A DNA stretch of 26,418 bases. Origin: Wolinella sp052173415. Lineage in GTDB: Bacteria; Campylobacterota; Campylobacteria; Campylobacterales; Helicobacteraceae. Shown here piece after piece: positions 25,448-26,418 of the stretch (position 1 is the first letter of the stretch; every line of letters begins with the position of its first letter). Location: assembly GCA_052173415.1 (NCBI GenBank), contig JBQMYQ010000024.1, forward strand, positions 1 to 26,418. Direction: 5' to 3'. The position numbers were made by a program, and so were the translations under genes. The notes under the pieces are model-generated. The model made no database searches, was not told the DNA's origin, and saw only the letters and a list, made by a program, of their open reading frames with translations.

Positions 25448-26211
25448 TAAAAATCAGCGCAGTTGTTTTGGTAAAAAATAGCGAACAGACCCTTGAGCGC
25501 ACCCTCACAAGCTTGCATGAATTTGAAGAAGTAATCGTCTATGACAACGGCTCAAGCGATCGCTCCATGCAGATTGCACAAAGCTATGCAAATGTAAGGC
25601 TCATACAAGGGGAATTCCTTGGCTTTGGTCGGAGCAAAAACGAAGCGGCGAAATATGCAAAACATGACTGGATTTTAAGTATTGATAGTGATGAAATAGT
25701 TGATAGCGAACTTCTTGAAACTTTAAAAACTAAAGAGCTTGATGAACGCTGCGTTTATAAGCTAAGTTTCAAGACCTTTTATAAAGATATACTTGTGAAG
25801 CACTCCGGCTGGAATCGCCAAAAAATTAAACGCCTTTATAATAAAAAAATCACAGCTTATAACCTAAATGATGTCCATGAAGAGGTAATTATAGAGGGGC
25901 TCAGGACAGAGATTTTGAAAGGAAATGTTGAGCATTACAGCTATGAAAATATCTCTCAGTTTATTCAAAAAGCCGATCGCTATTCGACTCTTTTTGCGCA
26001 AAATAATGTCGGGAAACGATACTCAAGTCCGCTAAAAGCATTTTTTAACGCTGGATATTCATTCTTTAGAACGTTTATTATAAAACGGGGCTTTTTAGAT
26101 GGCTATGTCGGACTCATCATTGCGGTTTCTCATGCTGTAACAAATTTTTATAAATATATAAAACTTTATGAATTGAATTTAGAAAAAAGTAATGCGTCTA
26201 CTCATCACTAG
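25444..26211 (+). CDS. Family 2 glycosyltransferase, WaaE/KdtX-like
   Basis: Cytosolic GT-A sugar transferase, probably for LPS core. The 255 residues have an N-terminal strand-Asn segment (VVLVKNSEQTL), YDNGSSD (33-39) for nucleotide-sugar binding, and the DxD-type metal site DSDE (81-84). The WaaE-like block follows: GWNRQKIKRLYN, then VHEEV and the HYSYENI segment. A hydrophobic C-terminal helix may touch the membrane. It begins with GTG overlapping the deacetylase stop (GTGA). Codon use and base composition become clearly AT-rich from about its second quarter onward. The donor and acceptor cannot be told from sequence. Confidence 0.87.
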   Translation: MIKISAVVLVKNSEQTLERTLTSLHEFEEVIVYDNGSSDRSMQIAQSYANVRLIQGEFLGFGRSKNEAAKYAKHDWILSIDSDEIVDSELLETLKTKELDERCVYKLSFKTFYKDILVKHSGWNRQKIKRLYNKKITAYNLNDVHEEVIIEGLRTEILKGNVEHYSYENISQFIQKADRYSTLFAQNNVGKRYSSPLKAFFNAGYSFFRTFIIKRGFLDGYVGLIIAVSHAVTNFYKYIKLYELNLEKSNASTHH

Positions 26212-26418
26212 ACACGATAAAATCGGCGATTTTGTCCTCACGTTGCCGATGATTAAGCTCGCTAAAGAGCAGATAAAAGAGGTGAAAATTATCGTTTTAG
26301 TTTCAAAAGTAAATTTTGAATTTGCAAAAAGTATCGATTTTATCGATGAAGTAATTTTGTATGAAAAAAATCCTCTCTTACTGGCAAAAAAAAATTAAAG
26401 AAAAAAATATTGACATTG
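26192..26418 (+). CDS. GT9 (heptosyltransferase-like) glycosyltransferase, frameshifted at an A9 tract and cut by the window end
   Basis: The ATG lies 20 bases inside the preceding glycosyltransferase gene. The N-terminus MRLLITRHDKIGDFVLTLP is the typical opening of LPS heptosyltransferases and other GT9 enzymes, a Rossmann-type strand-loop-helix. As sequenced, the frame ends at TAA 26396-26398 after 68 codons, directly after nine A residues (26386-26394). With eight A the frame continues as Lys-Lys-Ile-Lys-Glu-Lys-Asn-Ile-Asp-Ile to the window end, fitting the family's helix-then-strand pattern. So this looks like an OFF state of a slippage-controlled gene, a real lesion or a sequencing error. 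Family assignment is good; the intact length is not visible. Confidence 0.75.
26386..26394. repeat. A9 homopolymer inside the GT9 gene
   Basis: Nine consecutive A directly precede the premature stop. One base fewer restores the long frame, so this tract is the probable switch or error site. Confidence 0.8.

Larger units (their letters stand above)
263..25816. repeat. Dispersed short motif GGAATC / GGGAATC, strongly over-represented
   Basis: By hand count about 130 copies of GGAATC (both strands) lie in the window, first at 263-268 and last at 25811-25816; about 13 would be expected for a random hexamer. About 70 are GGGAATC, often inside GCGGGAATCG. Copies fall in different codon phases (Gly-Ile, Glu-Ser and Asn-containing readings all occur) and between genes. 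They mostly run in the coding direction. This is not a mobile element: flanks are unrelated. An uptake sequence, methylation-linked site or other chromosome-maintenance motif is possible. Confidence 0.85.

Noticed and set aside
263..25816. GGAATC as a restriction site of the host
   Set aside because: Restriction targets tend to be avoided, not enriched tenfold; a methylation-only role remains open and is noted in the findings.
1..26418. tRNA, rRNA, insertion sequence or prophage genes
   Set aside because: No cloverleaf, ribosomal RNA segment, transposase or integrase motif was found on reading both strands.

Overview
The window reads as chromosomal DNA from a Campylobacterota (epsilonproteobacterial) species, most likely a non-pylori Helicobacter or a close relative. 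The evidence is the gene order hisC-fliF-fliG-fliH-dxs and tpiA-fabI, both of which I recall from Campylobacter jejuni and/or Helicobacter pylori, the Helicobacter-type chemoreceptor signalling domain, homopolymeric tracts of contingency-locus type, and promoters with a recognisable -10 box but poor -35 boxes. Base composition is moderate to high for this group: a sample line in dxs is 58% GC by hand count. The last ~0.8 kb is clearly AT-rich, with sampled lines at 28-33% GC.

Layout. (1) 1-540 is the 3' end of an outer-membrane beta-barrel gene. (2) 813-3224 (minus) is a large CBS-PAS-GGDEF diguanylate cyclase whose 3' end carries an 11-base G/C homopolymer. (3) 3432-3794 encodes a small secreted protein. 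(4) 3894-7198 (minus) is a translationally coupled pair of uncharacterised membrane proteins, one with a TerB-like domain and both DUF4230-like. (5) 7306-8849 is tpiA-fabI. (6) About 9009-10219 is a degraded methyl-accepting chemotaxis protein. (7) 10293-16815 (minus) is the hisC-fliF-fliG-fliH-dxs block. (8) 16912-22035 (minus) is a TonB-dependent receptor followed by substrate-binding protein, permease and ATPase of a FecCD/BtuCD-type importer. (9) 22176-26418 is a plus-strand run of phosphomannomutase/phosphoglucomutase, pyrC, polysaccharide deacetylase, WaaE-like glycosyltransferase and a GT9 (heptosyltransferase-like) gene interrupted at an A9 tract. This is probably the start of a surface-glycan cluster.

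How the parts relate. The metal/siderophore import genes form a complete outer-membrane-to-cytoplasm route. The flagellar block supplies the MS ring, the rotor switch and the export regulator. The right end supplies sugar phosphates and glycan-building enzymes for the cell surface. The two mononucleotide tracts (C11, A9) would let the c-di-GMP enzyme's tail and a glycosyltransferase vary by slippage.

The most unusual signal is not a gene. The hexamer GGAATC (either strand) occurs about 130 times by hand count in 26.4 kb, against roughly 13 expected by chance. About 70 of these are the heptamer GGGAATC, against roughly 3 expected. It occurs in different reading frames and in intergenic DNA, runs mostly along the coding strand, and forms inverted pairs at several gene ends. 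That pattern resembles the DNA uptake sequences of Neisseria and Pasteurellaceae. I know of no such described element in this bacterial group.
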